A DNA stretch of 64,000 nucleotides. Origin: Haemonchus contortus. Taxonomy: Eukaryota; Nematoda; Chromadorea; Rhabditida; Trichostrongylidae. Made by a program: the position numbers and the translations under genes. The stretch covers positions 34,585,420 to 34,649,419 of the forward strand of contig LS997566.1 of the NCBI GenBank assembly GCA_000469685.2. The letters are read 5' to 3'. The notes under the pieces were generated by a model that did no database searches, was not told where the DNA came from, and saw nothing but the letters and a program-made list of their open reading frames with translations. Positions 13,101 through 22,219 of this stretch are shown here, one piece after another. Every line of letters starts with the position of its first letter. Position 1 is the first letter of the stretch.

Positions 13101-16100
13101 GTCAGAGTACGGTAGAATCGCGGTATCAGAACGTTTTGTGTCAGATATTTTGATGTGCAGGACAGAGTACGGTGGGATCACTTCATTAGAGGGTTTTGTA
13201 TCAGATGCCTAGATGCGCAGGTCAGAGTACGGTAGGATCACGGATGTGCAGGTCAAGGTACGGTAGGATCATAGTATCAGGTTTTATGTCCGGGTTCAGG
13301 TGTGCAGGTCAGATCACGGTAGGACACGGTATCAGGGTAGAACCCTTAGCAAGTTTTTCTCCACACTGTAAACAGTTTTTTGAGCAGAGTTGTAAACTTT
13401 TGATCGTAGCCCCGCCCACGTCGGCGCAATTCCTGCCCACTTTGGAGATTTGACCACATTTCTCCCATAGCCTCTGGCAACCTTTTTTCCAAGTTTTAGA
13501 ACGCTTTGAACAGGTTTATGGATTTTGATCATTGCTTCGCCCACATCAGCGCAAACCCCGCCCACTTTGGAGATTCGGCCACATTTCTCCGGAAGCCTCT
13601 GCCCACCTTTTTTCCGCGTTGTAGAATGTTTTCTTATTAAGTTTTAAAAGGTATGTTCTATTTGAGTACATGCCCCGCCCATCATAGGCGGAGCTTCGCT
13701 ATGGTTACGCACTCATGGCACGTATTAGGTCATGTTCACTCCTTTTGTTTTTTCTGACTTCTACGCCTTAGTTGAATCGAGTTATGAATACACCTGAAAA
13801 GTACCGCCCAATTTGAGAAAGCTCCGCTCACAGCAATTGTGGTTTATATATAGTAAGGATTTATATATAGTAAGGAATAGTAATTACACCTTAATTCCTT
13901 TTTGCCGCATCCCAGAACGGTTCTAAACAGAGTTATAAAATTTTGTGTCAGCCGCACCCACTTTAGTGCCAACTCCGCCCACTTTAGTGCCAGCCCCGCC
14001 CACCTCTGGGATTTGACCAAATTTCTTCTTTTACACCTCAATACCTTTTTGCCGCATCCCAGAACGTTTCTGAACAGAGTTATAAAATTTTGATCTAAGC
14101 CCCGCCCACTTTGTTGCCAGCCCCGCCCACTTCGAGGATTTGGTCCCATTTGTTCCACTACCTCTGAACACTTTTTTCCCGCATTCTTAAACGTGTTCGA
14201 ACGGAGTTACATTCATTTTTGAAAAATAGCTTTCGTCTCAACGCACGCTCCGCCCACCGTGGGCGGGGCTTTGCCAAGCTTATGCACGCCCAACACGCAT
14301 AAGGCCCTGCTCACTCCTTTTATTTTTTTCCTGGCCTCTGCGCCTCAATTAAATCGAGTTATGAACACATCTGAAAAGTACCGCCCATTTAGAGAAAGCT
14401 CCGCCCACAGCATGTGGGTATCCTCCGTCTGATTTGTTGACCCAATCCTCACCTTTGAACATTTTTTCCCGGTGTCTGGGCCTTTTTTGACGTCAAAATA
14501 AGACGTTTGGCTATTCGCACCGCCCACTCCGGCACCTGCCCCGCCCCCTGTGGGCGGAGCTCCGTAGAGATCATATGTGCTCTGTTAATCTTGTCTCAGG
14601 ATCCACCTATCCCGAACTTGTCCCGATCTCTCCAGACGCTTCTTCAGATGATATCGAATTTTGTGACGGACAAACAAACAAACAGACAAACAGACAAACA
14701 GACAAACAGACACACCAAACTTGTGGTTTATATATAGTAAGGATTGTTGGAAGCTTGGCCATATTCCTGAAACTAAATCGTCTGCTGTTAAGGTGGACGA
14801 TTATGACGACGTTGAATATATTGGAAACATAACAATTGGAACACCGGAACAAGAATTCAGAGTTTGTCGCTCACAGACTTTCTATATTATTTTCTATCGT
14901 ATTTATTTGGTTTCTGTCATTTCATCTATTTTTGTCATTGAAGGGTTTGCCATACAATATGTATTAACAAAAGTAGAATCACTAAGGTCCTTCGTCAACA
15001 GTTAAACAAAAGCAACTCAAACGAATAAAGAAATGGATGGCGGAGGCCTGAGGTGAAGGTTATAACTGAGAGGGAAAACACGAATCCAGGGTTGTTGGTG
15101 ATGGTAATGTTGCGAAACGACCCGTGTTTACCCAAGTGTTCGCTTCGCTGTCCTGGCTGTCATCGTCCATGGTCCCGATGACCCTGACGCTTCCCGCGCC
15201 CCGCCCCATGTCTTCCTAACATAAGAGCATGGGTCTATGCTCTGGGGCTTCTTGCTGGTAACACCGACAATAAACGGTTATTTCTACATTCGTCTCCCGC
15301 CTCAACAACAAAACCACTGCACCGCCCTACACATTTTGGTGCATCGGCCGGGAAGTGTCATCGTCCATGGTCCCGATGACACTGGGAATGTTCCAGAGGT
15401 TTATCACCAATGCTGTCGTGTGCAAATTTTTGACACTTGAAATTTTTCGACGAAACACTTTTCTGCCAAAACAAAACATTGCATTCATGAACATTTGTAT
15501 ATTCATGAACATTTGTTTGGTAGCAAAATAGTTCGCGATTTTATCAGGGTATCTCAGGGCTGATATTGAGGACCGTTCCATGTCGCCTAACCTTAATTCT
15601 TCAGAGATTGACTGCAGTTTGGAGGTCATTTCACTCGAAGCTATCTTTTAGATTTATCATTAAAAGAAATGTCCCTTAAAGGCACAGTTCACGATAACTT
15701 TGGGTAATCCAGATTATGACGAAAAATTGAAGATACGATGGAAAATAGCGCAATGAAATCGGAGGAACAGCATGAATGGGTGTTTCCAAAGTGAAAAAAT
15801 ACTACGACAATCCGTTTAGAAGGGGCTGTACGAGGATGAGACCAGAAGAAAAGAACAGTGGGGCGTTTAGATGAGCTATACAATGTGGTTCAATGCGTAC
15901 GTGTGGGTCCTGTGGCGAATAACCGACTACGGTAAGCAAAAATTCATTTACTTATAAGCATAAAGGAACAAAAAACCCTAATAACAGCAAAAATAGTCCA
16001 AAATCAGCTGATCGCCTTATCACTCTGCGATCAGCTGATTGTGTGTGGGTCCTAGAACGAATAATTGCAATCTGTATCGCCTCGACACTCGTCTGACGTG

Positions 16101-19100
16101 ACATCGATCGAGGGGTGGGAAAGCCGCGCGAGCCAGCAACAGGGAATTATCGTCGACTGTGCCTTCAAGGAGCAACCATGTTCGACTCTCACCTAATCTT
16201 GGCGTGATAACTTCATGTCTTAAGTATTTTTTTTTCTGAAGTCATGGCCGACATGTTATAATTTTTGCCGCGAAGTATTGTGTTTTTAGTAAATTTAGAA
16301 AATTTTTTCGACGGTTACTGTAGTATGAAAATGGAAACGCTTCAGGTGGTTCTCGACACCGGTTCGTCTAATCTATGGGTTCCCGATGTATCTTGTGGAA
16401 AGGGCAGTGGCGTTTGCGACACTTTGTCGTGCAGAATTCCTGGTGAAGCCTTCAAAACTTTTTCCTTTAATAGACGCATGTGGAATGCATGTATTTCTAC
16501 CAACTTGCCTTTTCCTCCTATCAGATCCCATTTAACATGGCTCCTGGTCAATGAGAGAAAATACCAAAGAAGTAGGCTCCATAAAATGGGGGCTTCTTTC
16601 GAAGCTAAGAATACTGCATCAATTTAGAAAATGGGATCCAGGACAAGTTATTCACACTTGTAATCTAGTCAGCCTGTCAGCCAATATTAGCATCAATTTG
16701 TTGAGCAGTATGCTGGTCCAATTTTGTTCAAAATTAGCAATTTTAAATGTTCATCAAGCTTGAAATAAATTGGTACAAAGATAATTGGCTCAGACTGAGA
16801 AATGCAAAGTCTTGTTCTGGAATAGGAAAGGTTATCCACAACTCTTCCATTATTTTCATGCTGGCGATTGTTTCTGATTACAGTTATTGTCGTTGTTGCC
16901 AATGAATTGCTCTCGTGAATTTGTATAACAGAAATACATGAAAAAAAGCTCTAGAAGTTGGTCAGGCTCATTTTGTAGAGCGCGACAAGCTGACTTGAAT
17001 TATATGTTGTTCTATATAAGAAAAAACTAATTCGTACGCAATTCCGTGTTTTTACCTTACGTCTTTATACCTTTTATGCCTGGGTTTCAAACTGATTTTT
17101 TTCGATCAATCAGGGCGGGTAATGTAGTTTTATTTTGGCTCTAATCAGATGTAGCCCAATTCAAGATATATATGGTACTGATAAATCGGAATCGAGCTTA
17201 TAATTTTCAGCACTTTGCTCATCCCTATGCAACGACAAGTCCTGTTGTCAGAAAAATGAGTTACGGTATTTCGGAGGCGGTAACCGTGGAATTGCATGTC
17301 AAGGAAAGAGAACTTTTGACTCATCGAAATCTACTACATATTCCTCCGTCAGAAGAAAATGGCGAATTCGGGTTTGTCGATTGAATCTCTTCAAAGTTCG
17401 AGGAATAAAAGTACCAAATGTTTTCTCTAGTTTTTCGCATCATTTAAAGAATGAATTTATTTTGAGTACGGTGCCGGGTCAGCAACGGGATTCCTTGGTT
17501 CTGATACTATTCGGTTTGGTTCTGCTGGCACAAATCAACTAAAAGTTCCGAAAACCGTGTTTGGGCAAGCGACGGAGCTGGCGCATTTCTTCGACGGAGT
17601 GAGCTCTAGCTTTGTATGTAATTCGGACAAAGTTCACAAATAGTGATATCACTTTGCAGCAGCCACTTGACGGCATTTTGGGCTTGGCGTTTAGGAGCAT
17701 AGCCATTGGTGGCGTTACTCCACCATTGATAAACGCTGTGGAACAAGGTCTACTCGACAAGCCCCTGTTTACCGTTTTCATGAAGCATGTCGGGGGTTTG
17801 TTATTCAAATGATGAGTCAATCTCGCAATCTAATGTTTTTTGGTTCAGATCAAGTTGATGTTAACGGCGGCGTGTACACTTATGGTGGAATTGATACGGC
17901 GAACTGCGGTGAAATAATCTCTTACCATCCACTCTCCTCTGCTACGTATTGGCAATTCCCAGTAAGTACTTGTGTTGCTTCATGCCTGGAACGCCACACT
18001 CCTCTAGAGGCATTCCATGCAATGATTCATCACTGATTGAGAACAATCATTAGAACGCTCACTGGTCCATTACTAACGAAAAATCTTGAAATTCGCGGTA
18101 TGGACGAAATGTGCAGTGTTTGGGTTGAGGGTGGAATCTTGCACCCACAAGATGTGCAGCGCTTGCAAACGAGCGTGTCGGGAGGGGATGAGAGCTGATT
18201 TACTAGTGGATGATTCGAAACCACTGCTGGATGGGAGTCTGGGTACAGTCACCAACCTTCGGATTGTGCGGGCGAGCTCCCAAGTTGCCACTTCATAATA
18301 TTTGAGAATGCTTGGCGTTTTCTCACTAGCTTATTTTCAAAGATGTAAACTCGACAATTGCTCGATTTCCTTGTCTGGTCCTAACGCCTACCCTTCTCCC
18401 AGGTCCGGATAAATTCGTTTGTTTGGAGGCAGACCTTGTCTGGGCACACTTGTTCCTCTAGTCTACATGTGTTACATTATGACATCTTTTCTTGTTTTTT
18501 TTTTAGAGGAACATCTGTGAAAAAGGTAAGAGAGAATTTGAAAAATTTCTCTTGAAGGTGTAGCAAAGCAAAATGAAATAAAATTGGTGCGTCAGAAGTG
18601 AACCACAGCTGAAAAAAGCCATCAAAAGTCAATAAAGGTGTGTACATATTTGGCCACATTGGGGAGGGGAGCTATGTATTCGATATGTATGTATTAGGGT
18701 GTGATGACAGAGGTGCTGTCCTCACACCCTATTACGTATGTAAAGCGATAATGTAAGTATTAGTATCGTCCAAGTAAGGAAAGGGTAGAAACAATCGAGA
18801 GCATCTAGAAAGGATTGTTTTCTCTGATGGTGATAACTATTCGGGAAGTAATCTTCCTTCTTCGCGTGTTGAATGACCCATTCATTCCTGGGAGAGGTGA
18901 TTGTTGATATGGAGAGCAATGGGAGGGATCAAGAAGAAACCTTTTTCGTAGAATTAAGAATGAAAGGGTTTACCTTGAAGTTCATTTTTCGAGTCACAAC
19001 ACTATGTCAAGCACCATCCCAAATAAAGAGCAAATAGCCATCCCATTTATAGAAGCCATTCAGGTGGATGTGGTGAAAATCGGCAGTTGCAGTCAACGCA

Positions 19101-19538
19101 GGCGCTTCCATGCAATCTCCGATACTGGTACTTCACTGATCGGTGCCCCGACACGGATTGTTGAACAGATTGCCAAAGAAGCTGGAGCAACGGTGACTTT
19201 TTCTTCGTGAGCACAAAATTAATTGGTTTTTTTATCAAGCGACTTAGGAACCGATTAATATCTCCTTACAGTACGATGCAAAAAACGGAATCTACGCGGT
19301 CGATTGCAATGCTCAAATATTTTTGGAGCTTGTGATTGGTAAAAGTTCCTATCGTATCGAAGCGAGAAATCTGATCGACAGAGCTGGTGACGGAAGATGT
19401 ATGCTGTCCCTTTTTGGCATGGACGGAGCCGGTTTCGGTCCATCCTGGATTCTTGGCGATCCATTTATCCGCCAATTCTGTCAGGTCTACGATATCGGAA
19501 ACAGGCGGATTGGCTTTGCTATTCCGATTCGAAAGTAA
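1151..19538 (+). CDS. Secreted pepsin-like aspartic protease, copy A (9 exons, 443 aa)
   Basis: Family A1 aspartic endopeptidase of the nematode digestive type. Exons: 1151-1339, 14754-14861, 16346-16442, 17211-17371, 17467-17598, 17660-17795, 17849-17961, 19064-19192, 19272-19538; all phases agree and no stop interrupts. Residues 1-17 form a signal peptide (MMRSLLVLSALMGLALA), followed by an A1 propeptide (VYQFPLRKIESKRNRM). Catalytic Asp103 is in DTGSSNLWVPD and Asp332 in DTGTS; the flap Tyr186 is kept but its motif is YGAG instead of YGTG. ILGDPFIRQFC is intact near the C terminus. Several donors are GTTTGT, also in copy B. Intron 1 carries a 13.4-kb Helitron that separates the acceptor before 14754 from its old pyrimidine tract, so correct splicing is uncertain. 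By homology the enzyme would be secreted by gut cells to digest host protein; this role is inferred. Confidence 0.85.
1376..1399 (-). terminator. Helitron 3' terminal hairpin
   Basis: CGCACGC (1381-1387), loop TATT, GCGTGCG (1392-1398), then 11 nt to the CTGG terminus on the minus strand. Such a hairpin is the presumed stop signal of rolling-circle transfer. The same core, followed by GTAGC, ends the elements at 43728-44689 and 60120-61153. Confidence 0.85.
1446..2716. repeat. 172-bp tandem repeat, about 7 copies, inside the Helitron
   Basis: A unit of about 172 bp, containing CGGCAGAAGGTTGATTCGAG, recurs near 1525, 1693, 1865, 2037, 2210, 2382 and 2554. The central copies are nearly identical and the outer ones diverged. 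It sits between the 3' hairpin and the stop codon of the helicase gene. Minisatellites near the 3' end are seen in other Helitrons. Short open frames repeated every 172 bp here are products of the repeat, not genes. Confidence 0.85.
2725..7947 (-). CDS. Helitron Rep/helicase (RepHel), 1740 aa
   Basis: A single uninterrupted ORF from ATG 7947 to the stop at 2725. Residues 1-370 are a charged, coiled-coil-like region made of repeats rich in RR, RARL and REQE. A Cys-rich knuckle (CESCGAKHF, later CCNHG) follows near residue 386. The Rep nuclease has its HUH motif in GLPHCHILL near residue 834 and a two-tyrosine motif in KYMYKYVYKG near 969. The C-terminal SF1 helicase of Pif1 type has Walker A (GPGGSGKT, about 1322), Walker B (FWDEIS, about 1400), GGDFRQVLP (about 1434) and VALSRA (about 1714). 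The family nicks and transfers one strand by a rolling-circle mechanism. All catalytic motifs are present and no frame is broken, so activity in the recent past is likely. No introns are seen. Confidence 0.95.
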   Translation of the reverse strand: MSGTERNQELRARVRTEQEEDNQQSARQVRYSERIRMQREQGRVGQERARLEGVVERARVQEGEVQRRARQSRDAQRARTQREQEEEEQRRARLGRVAERARMRREQESEEQRRVRLERVAVRARMRREQESEEQRRVRLERVAERARMRREQESEGQRRARQSTDTQRARSRRGQEEEDQRRARLERVAERARVRREQESEGQRQARQSTDTQRARSRRGQEEEDQRRARLERVAERARTRREQESEGQRRARQSTDAQRARSRRGQEEEDQRRARLERVAARTRARRAQEDEEQHRARQSQDAARARLRRQQEDESQREQRNIAAAERERSRRTSFTESQIEERRRLESQRHHVRSRTLAARTRRLALSNIEPEAHYDGIMNVECESCGAKHFRSESKGSRATFNDCCNHGNISLEHFTNYPRQLRRLLTSQEADSKEFREHIRNYNSAFAFASIGAQLDTPRSGPYCFRIHGQIYHRIGPARPEEGQPPRYGQVYILDTSMAADERAGNPANVQCKPALIRSLSALFHEINAFAQAYKMLNDVALEEEARALREGRSAMPVRMVFQSSNLDPRRYNEPTANEVAVVYVGEEGDVPAEHNLAVHLQSGGLRNIRVYDAECDPLSYPIFFPRGELGWHPNMMKNPSERRRTRITQKEYYSNMIAVRAEFNPLHFAGKLYQQFLVDSYVKIEQNRLNYDRTHQRELRVDTYRGLADYVAGDMDIGGPPGYRRVILPSSFPGSPRAMVQNYQDAMAIVSKYGKPDLFITFTCNPAWREIAEQLSTGQTASDRPDIVARVFHIKLQELFLDLFKRKIFGTVVAHISVMEWQKRGLPHCHILLTLAGEDKLRNATEVDAVVQAIIPDPVAESRLHAIVTACMMHRPCGLDNPNSPCMVNGQCSKKFPKSFREATNIEVDGYPEYRRPNDGRRIQYGNATLDNRSVVPYNKYLALRYNAHLNVEICAMIHAVKYMYKYVYKGPDRAALHMMRTNGEEGARAINEIDAFVNARYVCAPESVHRLLGFELHSKSHTICRLQVHLPEQESIVFQGGQEEEALRRATERDTTLTAYFKLNAEHEVMYGTGNAPQGQIDARTLLYIQLPEHFTFDQQSKKWSPRKKQCRQIGRMYTANPLDAERYSLRILLLNRKGAKSFDELKTVNGVTHNSFKEAAKALGLMHDDSHYEGCLREAAEFRMPPELRSLFGSLICFCDVTEPERLWEQFKSAMAEDYVHRGLSDEEAVILAYYDIMDRMQISGVNFSNFVTPPADRRPGYINESHESETEHAARGRELIDNLNDRQKRAADDILQTIEAGRAVRHFFIDGPGGSGKTFLYTALYHTLMGKGKKVICVAWTGIAANLLPHGRTASSTFKLNIHDGCKTSTMTRESVEARALHEISVIFWDEISMVPKWTLEAVDVLLRDIMQNELPFGGKTMVVGGDFRQVLPVIERGRQEDLENACIKNSHLWQRFITYHLSVNMRAATDSGEWARMLLQIGEGIYPEDENGFIELPSTLYSSGDIICEVFGEAISEEDVAELSEKAILAPKNVHLEQMNEMALERMPEGLQLKIYKSIDEAENADPEDALNFQVEHLNNLRPSGMPPHELKLKQGCIVMLLRNLDVSRGLCNGTIFIVEQCGQYVLGCRFATGIRKNEFVLIPRIDLYTDKGLPFRLKRRQFPIRLAFATTINKAQGQTLSKVGVYLPDDVFSHGQLYVALSRARNAESVKVLSTKKKIKNIVYKNIL
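7948..9700. repeat. Non-coding Helitron interior with duplicated blocks
   Basis: No gene is supported. Two direct-repeat blocks recur about 350-580 bp apart: 8058-8210 with 8634-8785 (both hold GAAGAGGCTCGGTACGACTC), and 8452-8570 with 8806-8925 (both hold TTCTTTTCAGTTCTACCT). The copies have drifted. The duplicated blocks may be promoter-side sequence of the RepHel gene, which starts leftward at 7947. Confidence 0.6.
9700..11650. repeat. Degenerate dispersed repeat block in the Helitron
   Basis: A loosely conserved motif recurs about every 150-200 bp (near 9760, 9990, 10190, 10390, 10840, 11000 and 11300). It contains a short A-rich run, then ATGGCGCACCTCGCCTCTTT and variants. Two related blocks with GGTGCAGGTG / CACGTATCC lie at about 10590-10690 and 11470-11590. 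No coding frame is supported. Confidence 0.6.
11740..12740. repeat. 226-bp tandem repeat, about 4 copies
   Basis: The motif GTAGGTGAGGATGCGACATG starts near 11965, 12191, 12418 and 12644, a period of 226-227 bp. The unit also holds GATGCGCATCTCGTCAGCTT. Two shorter partial units precede it near 11800 and 11870. Copies are nearly identical, so amplification is recent. Lies within the Helitron; no gene. Confidence 0.85.
12930..13340. repeat. Short-period tandem repeat (about 60 bp)
   Basis: Irregular units containing TGCAGGTCAGAGTACGGTA followed by a TATCAG core recur from 12930 to 13340. Spacing is about 50-65 bp and copies are imperfect. Part of the Helitron interior, non-coding. Confidence 0.65.
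13340..14740. repeat. CCGCCCA-rich Helitron 5' region with a duplicated terminus motif
   Basis: Units of about 150 bp hold CCGCCCACTTT and a CCCAGAACG core (near 13900 and 14050). CAAACAGA microsatellite runs lie at 14672-14715. The 5' terminal motif TATATATAGTAAGGA occurs at 13846-13860, again at 13863-13877, and finally at the true end, 14729-14743. No gene. Confidence 0.7.
15157..15385. mobile_element. 229-bp insertion in intron 2 of gene A, LTR-like
   Basis: Gene B lacks this block: CTGTCCTGG runs straight into GAATGTTCC at about 26770. In A the block is flanked by CTGG on both sides. It begins TGTCATCG and ends CGATGACA. A 24-bp segment is repeated directly at 15158-15181 and 15356-15379. 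GGTGCATCGGCCGGGA just inside the right end resembles the primer-binding region next to an LTR. A solo-LTR or rearranged LTR remnant is the best reading. Confidence 0.5.
15680..16164. mobile_element. MITE with TTAA target duplication, intron 2 of gene A
   Basis: The left end AGGCACAGTTCACGATAA follows TTAA at 15676. The right end is an imperfect inverse, finishing ACTGTGCCT before TCAA. The gene B counterpart is 27071-27630 with TTAA on both sides. The insertion therefore predates the locus duplication. No coding capacity. Terminal motif and TTAA fit a piggyBac-like MITE. Confidence 0.65.
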
Positions 19539-21313
19539 AAACACAAACACCTCATCATGTGACTGATGAATTGATCCATAATAATTGCAGTATGTGCTGT
19601 TACAGTGACCCCTTCTAATGCCTACTGTCTCTAACTGAAGACTGTCGACTGAACAGACTCAACCGTAAAATCCGATACAGAAATGATTTCTGCTGTTGTC
19701 GAATACCAACAGACTATTAGACCACCCGAACTATTGGAGCTACTGGAATGGATACTATCGAGACCATGACTAAAAACTAGAGGATAAGTTTCGAATTTGG
19801 AGCCACGGACAAACAACAAGTTGGAGTACAAACCTGGATTAGTGACTATTGCTTAAGAGAAGAAAATAGAGACTAGCTTATTAAAGTGCAATTTTTAGCA
19901 AAAACTACATTACAATCCTACTACGTTTCAGACGAGGCAACACCTTTCAATTGGGCTGCAACCTTTTGGGGTTTGCTCCTTGAGTCCGTTCTATGAGTTG
20001 GGCATTTGCAAGTTTTGTACACTAATGGTGACAAGCCAAGTGTTGGCCTCGTTCAGCAAGTACTGGCTGGGCGTTCTTCTAAGCTGTACCTTATGGGGCG
20101 CTCCAAGTGAAAGGAGGATACGCATAGCATGCAAAAGCGTTTGGAACACATGTCATGTCTAAGAATATTTTGGCCCATTTCGTCTACGCCTTCACAGTTA
20201 TCCGTCTTATGATCCTCCCCATTATCGCCTTTATCATAGCTTCCTGTGCATTTCTGCGCAACCAACGACGGCACATTCAAATTGAAGATTGAAGGGCGTT
20301 GTCAATTTTCAGTTTACTTACATCTGAACTGTATGCTCAAGTTCCATCTCTTTCCTCTCAATCCTTCTTCAAGGCAACAACAATGTTTTTCCATGTTATT
20401 CAAAACTTCCCTTTTCGATTTTTACTCACCCACCCCATTTATTTATTGCTTTTGTTTTACTTACTCGTATTGGTCAATTGTAGAAATCCTCGTTTTGTGT
20501 CTGTTTTTTGCAATTCATTCACAATATGTAGTTAAGGGCACAGTTCACTTAAAAATGGTTTCTGAGATTTCCTCATATGATTAACTTGAGACCCTTCCCG
20601 ATACCATACATGCCGATGACAGGTCGGAAACCTCCAGGACAGGGCACAGTAAGGGGGCCAGACACTGTATCATGTGAATGCCACACCCACAAGAGAAGAG
20701 CTCTAGCGGCGTTGTAGAGGCTGCCCTATCTCAAGGGACTCTAATGTTGGATGTTCAAACAAGTTGTCATGACCACGGTTACAGTAAGAGGCATTTCTGT
20801 ACACTTTTGGCTCGATGAAGTTAGCCCTTTGTGCAATTGTACCAGCTAAAATCTCGTCCAAATACCCCTTCCATTCTCTTTCCGTCATTGTAATCTCGTA
20901 CAACCTCTATTTCTATTACCTTTGGAGAGCCTTATTTCTCGCGGAGTAGACGGATTTTCTGTTTCCTTTACCGTCGATGCACTACTCTGCATCAACATTT
21001 CCTTGTTCCAACTTGAAAAGGATATTTCGAATCCATGAATCTCGTGAACTCTGCCTTAAGACTACGGTAGCTATTGCGAAAGAATCAAGCCTTTCGCCAA
21101 GGAAATACAGTCCAACCATCCATCGTAAACAAAAAACTGTGAGAGTCAGATTTCAACGTCCCGACCAAATCGTGTATTACAGAACATTTTAACACCAAAT
21201 TAACAACCCCATCTAGAATGATTTATACATTTCTCGACAATATATACAATTCTTTTATAAATTCTGATTGTTTTGCCATTGGATATATACTCTAAGGTTG
21301 TAATAGCTAACAT
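19539..21313. other. Intergenic spacer between gene A and LRR remnant
   Basis: No gene is supported. The sequence is collinear with 31176-32900 downstream of gene B, with small indels. It contains a one-sided MITE-type end (GGGCACAGTTCACTTAAAAA at about 20536). Short open frames on either strand are not shared in frame between the two copies. Confidence 0.6.
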
Positions 21314-22210
21314 TCAATTGCCATTTACTTCTTGCAACTCTGGCATTGGTGTGAGTTCTGCGTCTGGCTTTGGCGTCGTGAGCGGTGCGTCGGCGTCGGC
21401 GTCATCATCTGCCAATTTTTCCTTCAGGGTCACCTGAATCTTCGTTCCCATCTGATTTACACGATTTGCGACCATTTTGAAGAATTCTTGCAATTCGCGA
21501 AGAGTGTCCTGCAATAAGTGGCGTCATGGTACATAGCATTTCCAAGGAAAGCACGATCATTTATTCATAGCAGATAGCTCAAAAAGAGGGTAAGGAGTGA
21601 AATTGGTGACGACCGGGCCAAGAGGTTGGTGATTCCTTTCAAAGAATATCGGGTGACATGGGGAGTACGTAGATCGCTTGTGGATTACCCTCCCGAATTT
21701 CTATCACAGGAATACTCCTTGAAGAAAAAGTTGCCACGAACCTCACCTCCACGTGAATATGAAATAAAATGAATATGTCGCTTTTATGAATATGGCCTAG
21801 CTTGACATAGAAAATGAAACGCTAAACGTATCCTCCCCCTTTGGTTTGGGTAAAAACTCATAGACTTATCCTCTAATGCCAACAGCATGTAATAATAATG
21901 ATGCTATCTTCGCTCGATCCAAACAGAGTTGTTCTGCTTCTCGTTGTGAACAGAGTCTCAATATGAACGGATTTTTTGTGATCCCTATTGATTTGCTGTA
22001 TTGTTCGTATTTTACTGTAACCGCGAAGAATGAATCCAAATTCCGGGGAAGTAAGAAGCTGTCAACTTTCATGGGCCTCCGCGTAGTCTTCTTGAAAGTT
22101 TAACCCGCGAACCCCTTACGACTATAGATCGGGTTAAAAGACAAAGCAAGACGACTCACATCCAAATTGAAATTGTCATATTTATGCTTCAAAATCGACC
22201 ACAGATGCCA
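21314..22210 (-). pseudogene. 3' remnant of the LRR gene (duplicated copy)
   Basis: The terminal exon (21508-21314, starting DTLRELQEFF and ending ELQEVNGN) is intact and nearly identical to exon 5 of the complete gene at 33095-32901. Exon 4 remains only as its last codons (about 22210-22160), ending in the same GTGAGT donor. Homology stops near 22220, and the signal peptide, LRR N-cap and LRR exons are absent. This is a truncated duplicate, not an expressible gene. Its break marks the right edge of the copied unit. Confidence 0.85.
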
Positions 22211-22219
22211 GAGCTTGAA

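Larger units (their letters stand above)
1370..14743 (-). mobile_element. Complete autonomous Helitron, 13,374 bp
   Basis: The element lies between A1369 and T14744 in intron 1 of gene A; gene B has the uninterrupted site A26363|T26364. Helitrons insert between A and T without target duplication, and this fits exactly. Read on the minus strand, the 5' end is TCCTTACTATATATAAACC. The 3' end finishes in CTGG (CTRR), with a 7-bp perfect hairpin (CGCACGC / GCGTGCG, 1381-1398) 11 nt inside the terminus. One intact Rep/helicase ORF lies near the 3' end. The other 6.8 kb toward the 5' end is non-coding tandem and dispersed repeat. A second copy of the 5'-end motif at about 13845-13877 hints that the 5' portion may be nested or acquired. 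Confidence 0.9.
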
